NCBI GenBank assembly: GCA_021826035.1
Contig: JAKBBE010000017.1
Span: 1-43,969 of the forward strand
Length of the DNA: 43,969 nt
Direction: 5' to 3'
From: Pseudomonadota bacterium
Lineage (GTDB): Bacteria; Pseudomonadota; Gammaproteobacteria; Steroidobacterales; Steroidobacteraceae
Shown here in pieces: positions 34,118-41,085 of this stretch (within the stretch, counting starts at the first letter, position 1; every line of letters begins with the position of its first letter). Both the position numbers and the translations under genes were made by a program. The notes beneath the pieces are model-generated. The model was not told where the DNA came from. It worked only from the letters and a program-made list of their open reading frames with translations, and did no database searches.

Positions 34118-35404
34118 TCAGCGGCCGAACCGCTCGAGGGCCTCGGCGAGCTCGCGGTGCTCGCGTGCATACTCGGTCAGCGAAAGGCCGGCCACCGCCG
34201 CCGCCCACGCCTGGCGCAGACTGCGCACCCCGGCGGCCGCGCCGCCCGGATGGCCGATGATGCCGCCGCCGCAGGCATGAATGAGATCCACCGAGCCGAG
34301 GGCCTGCCAGGTGCCCGGCACCTGGCAGGCGGTCTGGCCCGAGGAGAACACCGGCATGATCTGGCAGCCGGGCGAGGGCGGGGCAAACATCGGTGTGAGG
34401 CACTCACGCGCCGAGGCAATCACCGAATCGTTGCTCTCGCAGAATTTGTTGTCGAGTCCGTTGACGTGAACGTGATCGATGCCGGCGAGTCGCCACAGCT
34501 TCTGCCATGCCGGGAAGCTCACGCCGAGCGCCGGTGAGCGGCCGAGCAGACCCCAGCCATTGCGGTGCCCGTGGATCGGTACCTGGCACTGAGCGCGCAG
34601 GGCGGTCAGACCGGCGAGGCCCACGCTGTGCAGGCTGACCATCACGCAGTTGCCGCCCTCGGCCACGACGCGCTCGTGGCGGCGCAGCATCTGGTCGATC
34701 TCACCGGTGATGTTCACGGCATAGAGCACACGCTGTCCGGTGCGCTCGGCGTGCTCGCGCAGCACCTGCATCACCGCGCTGAAACGCGCTTCGAACGGAC
34801 AGTGCGGGCCGTCCGCCTGCAGCTCATCGTCCTTGATGAAATCGATACCGGCCGCAGCCAGTTCCGCGACCCGGGCGGCCGTTTCGGCCGGCGAGAGGCC
34901 GACGCTCGGCTTGATGATGGTGCCAATGAGCGGCCGGCCCTGCACACCGCTCAGCTCGCGCGTGCCGGGCACGCCGAACTGCGGGCCGGGATACGCGCCG
35001 AGAAAATCCGGCGGCAGCGTCAGATCGAGCAGGCGCATCCCGGAGAATGCGTGGAGCTCCCAGAGATTTCCGGCCACGGTGGCGAGCAGGTTCGGTAGCG
35101 AGACGCCGAAGTTGTGCAGCGGCCAGGACAGGGTCACTTCCGCGGTGCGCCAGCGGCCATTACCGCCGCTCGGCTGCCATGCGCCGGGCAGCGAGGGGCC
35201 GCCGGTTTCGCCCAACGGTGTCAGGGAGTCGACACGCGCGGCGAAGCGTTCGCGCAGCGCATCCGTCTCGCCCGCGACGCGCACGAAGGTGCCAGTCGAC
35301 TGCTCCCCGGCCATGGTCGCCGCCGCCGCCTCGAGCGGCCGGGCCGTCTCGATCCAGTAGCGCGCGCGGACGCGTGCCTCTTCAGGACTGTTGGAAGTAG
35401 ACAT
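34118..35404 (-). CDS. RuBisCO-like protein (form IV)
   Basis: This 428-residue protein is homologous to the RuBisCO large subunit, but the context is sugar catabolism. Many active-site positions are kept. Lys165 in TIIKPSVGL equals spinach Lys175. Lys191-Asp192-Asp193-Glu194 in IKDDE equals the carbamylated lysine and Mg2+ ligands. His280-Arg281 equals His294-Arg295, Lys320 in loop 6 equals Lys334, and Ser354 and the CGGGIIGHPGG phosphate loop are present. Spinach Lys177 is replaced by Ser167, which argues against CO2 fixation. Proteins of this kind act as decarboxylases, hydrolases or isomerases on sugar phosphates through enolisation. It starts inside the GH127 gene (23-bp overlap) and is followed by a DUF1537 kinase, as in D-apiose catabolism (OiaC/OiaX with OiaK). 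No apionate oxidoisomerase is visible here, so the substrate may be different. Confidence 0.92.
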   Translation of the reverse strand: MSTSNSPEEARVRARYWIETARPLEAAAATMAGEQSTGTFVRVAGETDALRERFAARVDSLTPLGETGGPSLPGAWQPSGGNGRWRTAEVTLSWPLHNFGVSLPNLLATVAGNLWELHAFSGMRLLDLTLPPDFLGAYPGPQFGVPGTRELSGVQGRPLIGTIIKPSVGLSPAETAARVAELAAAGIDFIKDDELQADGPHCPFEARFSAVMQVLREHAERTGQRVLYAVNITGEIDQMLRRHERVVAEGGNCVMVSLHSVGLAGLTALRAQCQVPIHGHRNGWGLLGRSPALGVSFPAWQKLWRLAGIDHVHVNGLDNKFCESNDSVIASARECLTPMFAPPSPGCQIMPVFSSGQTACQVPGTWQALGSVDLIHACGGGIIGHPGGAAAGVRSLRQAWAAAVAGLSLTEYAREHRELAEALERFGR

Positions 35405-37211
35405 CGTACGACTCGTTCTGAACCTGATAGAAGGGGACGAACAGAATCTCGCGCCCCGCCTGCGACTGGCGGTAGGTTGCGTTGATGCCCGTGACCGGCG
35501 TGAGCCCCGGCAGGTGCAGCCGGGGGACGGGCGTGTCGGGCCCGGCGAAGTTCAACGCGCTATAGGTAATCGGGCCGCGCAGCAACGCGACCGTCTCGGG
35601 GTGCGAGCGGTCGATCGGCTCGGTGCGCAGACGCTGCGGCAAGTGCAGCTCGACCCGGTCCCCGTCGCGCCAGGTGCGTCGCAGCACGGCGAAGGTGCCG
35701 GGCTGTGCCGCCACCCCGACCGTCCGTCCGTTGATGCGCAGCTGCGCATCGCTGCTGAGCCAGCCGGGGATGCGCACCATGAGCGCGAACGCCGCCGGTG
35801 CACTCGTCCCGATCTTCAGCGTGACCGACTCTCCGCTCGGGTAGTCGGTGTCCTGAGTCACCGTGACGGCGCGTCCGCCCGTGCGCCAGCGCACACGCGA
35901 AGGGGTGAACAGGTTCACGTAGAGCGCGCCCGGGGCATGGAAGTAGATGTTGCGCACGTAGTCCGCGACGCCCTGGACCAGAGTGCCCGAACAGCACGGC
36001 CACTTCTGGGGGTAGAACACTTTCTTCGCCCCCGGGTTGTAGCTCGAGTAGTAGGGGGAGTTGCCATTGGAGTCCGGCGGACGCACCGCGAGCAGGCCGT
36101 TCCACATGATCCGCTCGAGCCCATCGCCGTAGCGTGCATCGCCGGTGAACCGCAGCAGGTACCGTGCGAGCTTCATGGTCGCGTAGGTGCCGCAGGGCGT
36201 CTCGAAGTGATTCGCAGTCGTGGTGAGGCTCGAATACAGGCCGCCGCTGCCCGGCGCGATCAGCAGCTCGTTCGGGCCCCAGCCGCCGGTGGCGAAGCTC
36301 TGTTCACCGAGGAACGTCCAGCCGTTGACGATCGCCTCGCGGTAGCGCGGCGCACCGAGCTCCAGATACGCCATGGCCGCGGAGCTCAGCGCCATCACGT
36401 GGCTGTACGCCTGGCGGCCGGCGAGGACGTTCTCCCCGCGCGCGAGCGGATCGAAGTACGGCTGATCGAGCAGGTATTTCACCGCCAGGTCCCGTACCCG
36501 GCGCTCGCCGGTCAGGCGCGCCGCCGTGAACAGATTCTCCGAGACGATGTAAGTCTCGTCGTAGGGAGGGTTTTTCACCCCGATCCGGTCGCGGCTGACC
36601 GGGGAGATGAACGGCAGGGCGCCCTGGATCACCCGCGGAATGAGCGATCGTGCCTGCGGCATGCCACTCAAGCGGTAGGCGTCGATCAGACCGATCATGT
36701 GCTTGTCGAGCACGTACGCCGGCCACATCTTCCAGGCGCCTTCGCCGGCGTAGGGGACCGGGTTCGCCTCGAGCGCCGCGCCGAACCCGCGGACCAGTTC
36801 GTGCACTTTCGAGCCGCAGGCCGCATCCCCGGTGCAGCGACCGATGCGCGCCAGGCCCGACACGTACTGACCGAAGGAATGCCCCGGAATGAAACCGTCC
36901 GCACCATACCAGCCGCCCATGTCGATGCCCGGCGCGGGCAGCCCGGCGTGTTCGCGGTACACCTGCAGTAGCCGGTCGTTGTCGAGCGCCAGATAGTGCG
37001 CGTGGATGAAGTCGTATTGCGCCTTCAGTGCCCCACCGGTCAGTGCGACCTCGTCATAGTCGAACTCGGTGAGCAGCTGCCGCGGCGCGCCCTGCACGGT
37101 CCGCGCGGGTGTTGCCGCGCGCGCCCAGCGGGTGCGTGTCCCGATGACCCCGAGCCCGGCGGCAGATGCGGCCGATTGCAGGAAGGTCCGGCGTGAGGTC
37201 GGTCGGTTCAT
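35382..37211 (-). CDS. GH127-family glycosidase (beta-L-arabinofuranosidase type)
   Basis: This 609-residue protein of the DUF1680/GH127 family has a textbook Tat signal (SRRTFLQSA, Arg pair at 7-8), so it is exported folded, consistent with a metal cofactor. The (alpha/alpha)6 domain runs through GWYGADGFIPGHSFGQYVSG, GVKNPPYDET and GGWGPNELLI with Glu315. FETPCGTYA carries Glu337 and Cys340, one residue further apart than in the usual E-T-C. WPCCSGT holds the Cys406-Cys407 pair. These Cys and Glu residues form the Zn site and nucleophile in characterised beta-L-arabinofuranosidases. C-terminal beta domains follow. Besides arabinofuranose, one GH127 subgroup releases aceric acid from rhamnogalacturonan II. 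GAGG about 7 bp upstream supports the ATG, which overlaps the preceding stop as ATGA. It is second in the operon and its 3' end overlaps the RuBisCO-like gene. Confidence 0.9.
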   Translation of the reverse strand: MNRPTSRRTFLQSAASAAGLGVIGTRTRWARAATPARTVQGAPRQLLTEFDYDEVALTGGALKAQYDFIHAHYLALDNDRLLQVYREHAGLPAPGIDMGGWYGADGFIPGHSFGQYVSGLARIGRCTGDAACGSKVHELVRGFGAALEANPVPYAGEGAWKMWPAYVLDKHMIGLIDAYRLSGMPQARSLIPRVIQGALPFISPVSRDRIGVKNPPYDETYIVSENLFTAARLTGERRVRDLAVKYLLDQPYFDPLARGENVLAGRQAYSHVMALSSAAMAYLELGAPRYREAIVNGWTFLGEQSFATGGWGPNELLIAPGSGGLYSSLTTTANHFETPCGTYATMKLARYLLRFTGDARYGDGLERIMWNGLLAVRPPDSNGNSPYYSSYNPGAKKVFYPQKWPCCSGTLVQGVADYVRNIYFHAPGALYVNLFTPSRVRWRTGGRAVTVTQDTDYPSGESVTLKIGTSAPAAFALMVRIPGWLSSDAQLRINGRTVGVAAQPGTFAVLRRTWRDGDRVELHLPQRLRTEPIDRSHPETVALLRGPITYSALNFAGPDTPVPRLHLPGLTPVTGINATYRQSQAGREILFVPFYQVQNESYDVYFQQS

Positions 37212-38341
37212 GGTGATACCTCGAGATACAGTCGATTGAGCGCGGCGATGAGCGCCGCTGCCGGTTCACGCACGCCGAGCGCTGTGCGCAGACGCAGCGA
37301 GGCGCGCTCCTGGAAGTTCATGTATCCCGCATGGCGGGGGCGCACCCAGGCGCCCTCGAGCGTCGCTCGGGTGTTGCGGTAGAAGCCGAGCGACGCCTCG
37401 TTGGCGTGCGGATCTTCCCAGGCGGCGCGGTGGGCCGGTTGGCCGCCACCGGCCACATACGGCCCGCATTGCGCTTCAGCGCTCGCCAGCCAGCGCGCGA
37501 AGGCGAACGCCGCATCGCGCTCGTGGCAGCGCGCAGAGACCGCGATGCCGGTGCCGCCGAGCGCCGACCCGGCACGCGACCCGCCGCGCTGCAGCGGTGC
37601 CAGGTCGGAAAATGCCAGACGGGTGCCGGGTGCATCATGCCGTGCATAGCTGACATAACCATACACCAGCGGTGCGCAGACGGCGGTCCCCTCCGGCGCG
37701 GCCATCTGCTCCAGCACCGCAATCGGATCCCACTCGGCGCTGCGCGGATCGAGCCGCGCCACCAGTTCGCACAGGCGCTCGTACGCTTCAGCGCCCGCCG
37801 TCGGATCGAACAGCGGCTCGCCCTGCTCGCGCGCCGGGTGTCCGGCGAGCCCACAGAGCGTGAACAGCGCCATGAGATTGTGCGGCGGGCGCAACGGACA
37901 CAGCACGGCACCGCCGGCCGCCAGCTCGAGCACGGCCGCCCAATCCGCCGGGGGCGCCGCGAGACGGTCCGGCCGCCACGCCTGGACCTGGGCGGCGGCG
38001 TCGATCGGCAGCGCCCACAGCCGCTGTTCGAAGCGGTAGCTCTGCAGCGAGGCCCCGACCGCTGCGCAGAGCGCATCACTCCCGGTGCCGGTCTCGAGCG
38101 GCGCGAGACAGCCGGCGCGCGTGACCTGCCCGACGTGGGGGTGATCGATGACGATCAGGTCGTAGCGGGCCGCGAGCTCGGCCACGGGAAACGACTCAAA
38201 ATCCTGCAGTGAGCGGCGCTCCCACTCGATCCGTACCCCGGTGCGCTCGCGCCACGCCGCCGAACAGACGTGCAGCGGCCCGTAGCCGCGCGGGTGATCC
38301 CAGGTCATGCCCCGCAGCCGGATCGAGTGCGTCTCGTCCAT
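37208..38341 (-). CDS. Solute-binding-protein-like protein lacking a signal peptide
   Basis: This protein of about 377 residues has the fold pattern of family 1 ABC solute-binding proteins: TGVRIEWERRSLQDFE, ARYDLIVIDHPHVGQVT, LWALPIDAAAQVQAWRPD, GGTGIAVSARCHERDAAFAFARWLASAEAQ and a C-terminal helical region. No hydrophobic signal segment exists in front of LRGMTWDHPRGYGPL, whichever start is used (ATG 38341 with a G-rich leader, preferred, or ATG 38386 without a Shine-Dalgarno sequence). No matching CUT1-type permease or ATPase is present in the window. It may be a cytoplasmic ligand-binding protein, a sensor or an enzyme-associated subunit. It is the first gene of the minus-strand operon and overlaps GH127 by 4 bp. 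The family name is moderately sure, the function unknown. Confidence 0.75.
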   Translation of the reverse strand: MDETHSIRLRGMTWDHPRGYGPLHVCSAAWRERTGVRIEWERRSLQDFESFPVAELAARYDLIVIDHPHVGQVTRAGCLAPLETGTGSDALCAAVGASLQSYRFEQRLWALPIDAAAQVQAWRPDRLAAPPADWAAVLELAAGGAVLCPLRPPHNLMALFTLCGLAGHPAREQGEPLFDPTAGAEAYERLCELVARLDPRSAEWDPIAVLEQMAAPEGTAVCAPLVYGYVSYARHDAPGTRLAFSDLAPLQRGGSRAGSALGGTGIAVSARCHERDAAFAFARWLASAEAQCGPYVAGGGQPAHRAAWEDPHANEASLGFYRNTRATLEGAWVRPRHAGYMNFQERASLRLRTALGVREPAAALIAALNRLYLEVSP

Positions 38342-38379
38342 CCCCCATTCCCCCGTGTTCGTCCGTTCGACGGTGCCAG

Positions 38380-38408
38380 TTGACATCGTTTGTTAACGAA
38401 CATAGCAT
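38380..38408 (+). promoter_or_regulatory. Sigma70 promoter with operator in its spacer
   Basis: TTGACA (38380-38385), a spacer of exactly 17 bp and TAGCAT (38403-38408) form a good sigma70 promoter for the CoA-transferase operon; the TTG start at 38439 lies about 30 bp downstream. The spacer holds the palindrome GTTTGTTAACGAAC (38388-38401), in which 6 of 7 base pairs are symmetric. A regulator bound there would block RNA polymerase, so repression and induction by a ligand are expected. A minus-strand -10-like TATAGT at 38418-38423 might serve the opposite operon. The binding protein is unknown; the IclR protein encoded at 43680 is the nearest candidate. Confidence 0.65.
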
Positions 38409-38438
38409 TTATCTGCAAACTATACGCGAGGAACCCGG

Positions 38439-39647
38439 TTGAAGACAGCGCACGCAGACCGCGACGCGCCGACGACGACCGCGGAGCGACCGCTGGAGGG
38501 GGTGCTGGTACTGGATTTCAGCCAGTTTCTAGCCGGGCCCTCCTGTTGCCTGCGGCTGGCGGATCTCGGTGCCGAGGTCATCAAGGTGGAGCGTCCACAG
38601 GGCGGGGATCTCTCCCGTCGCCTGTATCTTGCCGACCAGGCCTTTGGCGGCGACAGCGCGCTCTTTCATACCATCAACCGCAACAAGCAGAGCTTCGCGG
38701 CGGACCTGAAGGATCCGGCCGACCTGGCGCGCGTCAAGGCGCTGGTTCGTCGAGCGGACGTGATGGTGCACAACTTTCGCCCCGGCGTGATGGACCGCCT
38801 CGGTCTGGATTACGCCACGGTGGCGGAGCTGAACCCGGGGCTGATCTATGCGGCCATCACCGGCTACGGCACCCGCGGCCCCTGGCGCAACAAGCCCGGG
38901 CAGGATCTGCTGGTGCAGGCGATGTCGGGGCTCGCTTGGCTGTCCGGGGATGCCGTGCAGGGACCGGTGCCGATGGGGGTGTCCATCGCTGACCTGATGG
39001 CCGGCGCGCAGCTCTGTCAGGGCGTGCTGGCGTTGCTGGTGCGGCGGGGTCGTACCGCCCGGGGCGGGCGCGTGGACGTCAGCCTGTTCGAATCCGCCAT
39101 GGACATGCAATTCGAGCAGTTCACCGCCTTCCTGAACGGCGATGGGCAGCAACCACCGCGCGATACGGTCAACAATGCCAGTGTCTACATCGGCGCGCCG
39201 TATGGCATCTACCGGACCGCCGACAGCTACCTGGCCGTCGCCATGACGGCCATCGATCGGCTCGGGGCGCTCATCGGCTGCGAGGCGCTGTGCCAATACA
39301 CCGACCCGCAGCGCTGGTTCGCCGAACGCTCGACCATCAAGTCCGTCCTCGCCGAGCATCTGGCACTGCAGCCGACCGCCCAGTGGCTCGCCATCCTCGA
39401 GCCGGCCGATATCTGGTGCGCCGAGGTGTTCACCTGGCCGCAACTCGTCGCGAGCGAGGGCTTCGCCGCGCTCGCCATGACCCAGGAGATCCACGACGAG
39501 GAGCACGGTACGCTCACGACCACGCGCTGTCCGATCCGCGTCGACGGCGCGCCGCTCACCCAGTCCCGCGGCGCACCCACGCTCGGGCGGGATACCGAAC
39601 AGATCCTGCACCGCTTCGCACTCGATGCGCCGGGAGAGTCCACATGA
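38439..39647 (+). CDS. Class III CoA-transferase (CaiB/BaiF family)
   Basis: This 402-residue cytoplasmic enzyme moves CoA between carboxylic acids. Family features are [35 protein letters not shown] near the N-terminus, [41 protein letters not shown] and [12 protein letters not shown]. Asp185 in the last motif aligns with the catalytic aspartate that forms the acyl anhydride. The C-terminal half has [18 protein letters not shown]. The start is TTG at 38439 with GAGGA about 7 bp upstream; the conserved region begins near residue 19. It is the first gene of an operon with a MaoC-type hydratase and an ABC sugar importer, and overlaps the hydratase as ATGA. Acyl substrate unknown; a hydroxy- or sugar-derived acid is likely from context. 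Confidence 0.9.
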   Translation: MKTAHADRDAPTTTAERPLEGVLVLDFSQFLAGPSCCLRLADLGAEVIKVERPQGGDLSRRLYLADQAFGGDSALFHTINRNKQSFAADLKDPADLARVKALVRRADVMVHNFRPGVMDRLGLDYATVAELNPGLIYAAITGYGTRGPWRNKPGQDLLVQAMSGLAWLSGDAVQGPVPMGVSIADLMAGAQLCQGVLALLVRRGRTARGGRVDVSLFESAMDMQFEQFTAFLNGDGQQPPRDTVNNASVYIGAPYGIYRTADSYLAVAMTAIDRLGALIGCEALCQYTDPQRWFAERSTIKSVLAEHLALQPTAQWLAILEPADIWCAEVFTWPQLVASEGFAALAMTQEIHDEEHGTLTTTRCPIRVDGAPLTQSRGAPTLGRDTEQILHRFALDAPGEST

Positions 39648-40096
39648 TCGTCGAGCAGTATTTCGAGGACTACGAGGTCGGCGCCGAGCGGCGCTCCTTC
39701 GGCCGCACGATCACCGAGGCGGACATCGTTGCCCACGCCGGGCAGACCGGGGACTTCTTCCCCCATCACATGGACGCCGAGTGGTGTGCGGCCCAGCCGT
39801 TCAAACAGCGCATCGCCCATGGCACACTGGTGCTGAGCGCCGGCATCGGCATGACGGCCCAGTCCATCAATCCGCGCGCCATGTCGTACGGCTACGACCG
39901 CGTACGCTTCATCCGCCCGGTGTTCATAGGCGACACGATCACGGTCACGACGCGCATCAGCGAACGGCGCGATCACCCCAAGCGCACCACGCATGGCATC
40001 GTCGTGGAACAGGTCACCATCGCCAACCAGCGCGAGGAGACCGTGCTCGCCTGCGAGCATCTGTATCTGGTCGAGCGACGCGAGACCGCCGCGTGA
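39644..40096 (+). CDS. MaoC-like acyl-CoA hydratase/dehydratase
   Basis: This 150-residue single hot-dog protein has the MaoC signature [14 protein letters not shown]. Asp37 and His42 stand at the positions of the catalytic Asp and His of R-specific enoyl-CoA hydratases, followed by [30 protein letters not shown] is also typical. It would add or remove water on a 2-enoyl-CoA, presumably the product of the upstream CoA-transferase. The ATG at 39644 overlaps the CoA-transferase stop by 4 bp; a longer frame upstream is out of register with family similarity. The pair resembles mesaconyl/methylmalyl-type modules, but no lyase is visible in the window. Confidence 0.9.
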   Translation: MIVEQYFEDYEVGAERRSFGRTITEADIVAHAGQTGDFFPHHMDAEWCAAQPFKQRIAHGTLVLSAGIGMTAQSINPRAMSYGYDRVRFIRPVFIGDTITVTTRISERRDHPKRTTHGIVVEQVTIANQREETVLACEHLYLVERRETAA

Positions 40097-40115
40097 ACAC
40101 CGGCCAGCCGCGCCT

Positions 40116-41078
40116 GTGAACGTCGCGCGCGCCACGCTGCTCGCGGTCGTGCTCTCAGGAGCGCTGGCGGCGCGAGCCGAGGCGGCCGCGCCGCTGCGCT
40201 TCGGGCTCTCGAGCGCGGGCCTGAGTTACCCGTTCGCCGCCGCGATCGCCCGGGGCTTCGAGCAGGCCGCCGCGCGCGCCGGCGTGCAGACCGTGGTGCT
40301 CGATGCCCAGAACCGCGTGCAGAAGCAGGCCAACGATCTGCAGGACCTGATCGCCGAGCGGGTCAACGGCATCGTGCTGATGCCGCTCGACTCGGTCATC
40401 GCCGAGAGTTGGGTCAACCGCGCGACGCGGGCCGGGATCCCGGTCGTGGCCGTCGGCTCGCAGGTGGGCAATCCGGCGCACCGTCCCCTGCGCTCGGTCT
40501 ACCCGCCGCTCACCGCCCTGGTGACCCAGGACGAGACGGCCGCGGGCCGTGAAGCCGGGAAGTTGGCCGCGCAGCTGCTGCCGCCGGGGCGTCTGGCGCG
40601 CATCGCCATCATCCAGGGTGCGCCGGGATTTCCCGAGGTGCTGCAGCGGGAGCGCGGCTTCAAGCAAGGTCTGCAGGCCGCGCACGTGCGCTATCGCATC
40701 GTCGCCACGCAGCCCGGCGACTGGCGCACCGAAGCGGCGGACGTGGCCTGTCAGAACATCCTCGAGGCGCATCCGCGGGTGGACCTCTTCTTCAACGAAG
40801 CCGACGACATGGCCGTGGGCTGCGCTCGCGCGGTGCGCTCGGCGGGATCGCACGCGAAGCTCATCGGCATCGGCGGGTCGCGTCTGGCCATGCTCTCGCT
40901 GCAAGCGGGCCGTATCGACGGCACGGTTTGCTACAAGCCGCTCGAGCTTGGCGCGCTGGCATTCCAGGCGCTCTACGGCGAGGTGACCGGCAAGAAACCG
41001 CTGCACGCAGCCTTCATCACCTATCACACACCCGGCATCACCCGCGCGAACGCGCGCGCCTGCCGTGGTCAATGGTGA
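40116..41078 (+). CDS. Ribose-type ABC sugar-binding protein
   Basis: This 320-residue periplasmic binding protein of the type I (ribose/galactose) class has a signal peptide (NVARATLLAVVLSGALAARAEAAA) followed by LRFGLSSAGLSYPFAAAIARGFEQAA. Family motifs include VLDAQNRVQKQANDLQDLIAERVNGIVLMPLDS, GIPVVAVGSQVG and GREAGKLAAQLL. The hinge and C-terminal region show DLFFNEADDMAVG and LEAHPRVD. The GTG at 40116 is chosen because the signal peptide starts there; it lies 19 bp after the hydratase stop. It works with the ATPase and permease encoded next. The ligand is unknown, but the context of CoA-transferase and hydratase suggests a compound that is not one of the common pentoses. Confidence 0.9.
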   Translation: MNVARATLLAVVLSGALAARAEAAAPLRFGLSSAGLSYPFAAAIARGFEQAAARAGVQTVVLDAQNRVQKQANDLQDLIAERVNGIVLMPLDSVIAESWVNRATRAGIPVVAVGSQVGNPAHRPLRSVYPPLTALVTQDETAAGREAGKLAAQLLPPGRLARIAIIQGAPGFPEVLQRERGFKQGLQAAHVRYRIVATQPGDWRTEAADVACQNILEAHPRVDLFFNEADDMAVGCARAVRSAGSHAKLIGIGGSRLAMLSLQAGRIDGTVCYKPLELGALAFQALYGEVTGKKPLHAAFITYHTPGITRANARACRGQW

Positions 41079-41085
41079 GGCGCCC

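Noticed and set aside
34118..35404. Genuine CO2-fixing RuBisCO
   Set aside because: One active-site lysine is missing, there is no small subunit or phosphoribulokinase, and the neighbours are sugar-catabolic genes.
35391..36971. A 526-codon plus-strand open frame opposite GH127
   Set aside because: Shadow of the GH127 gene; no motif or ribosome-binding sequence.
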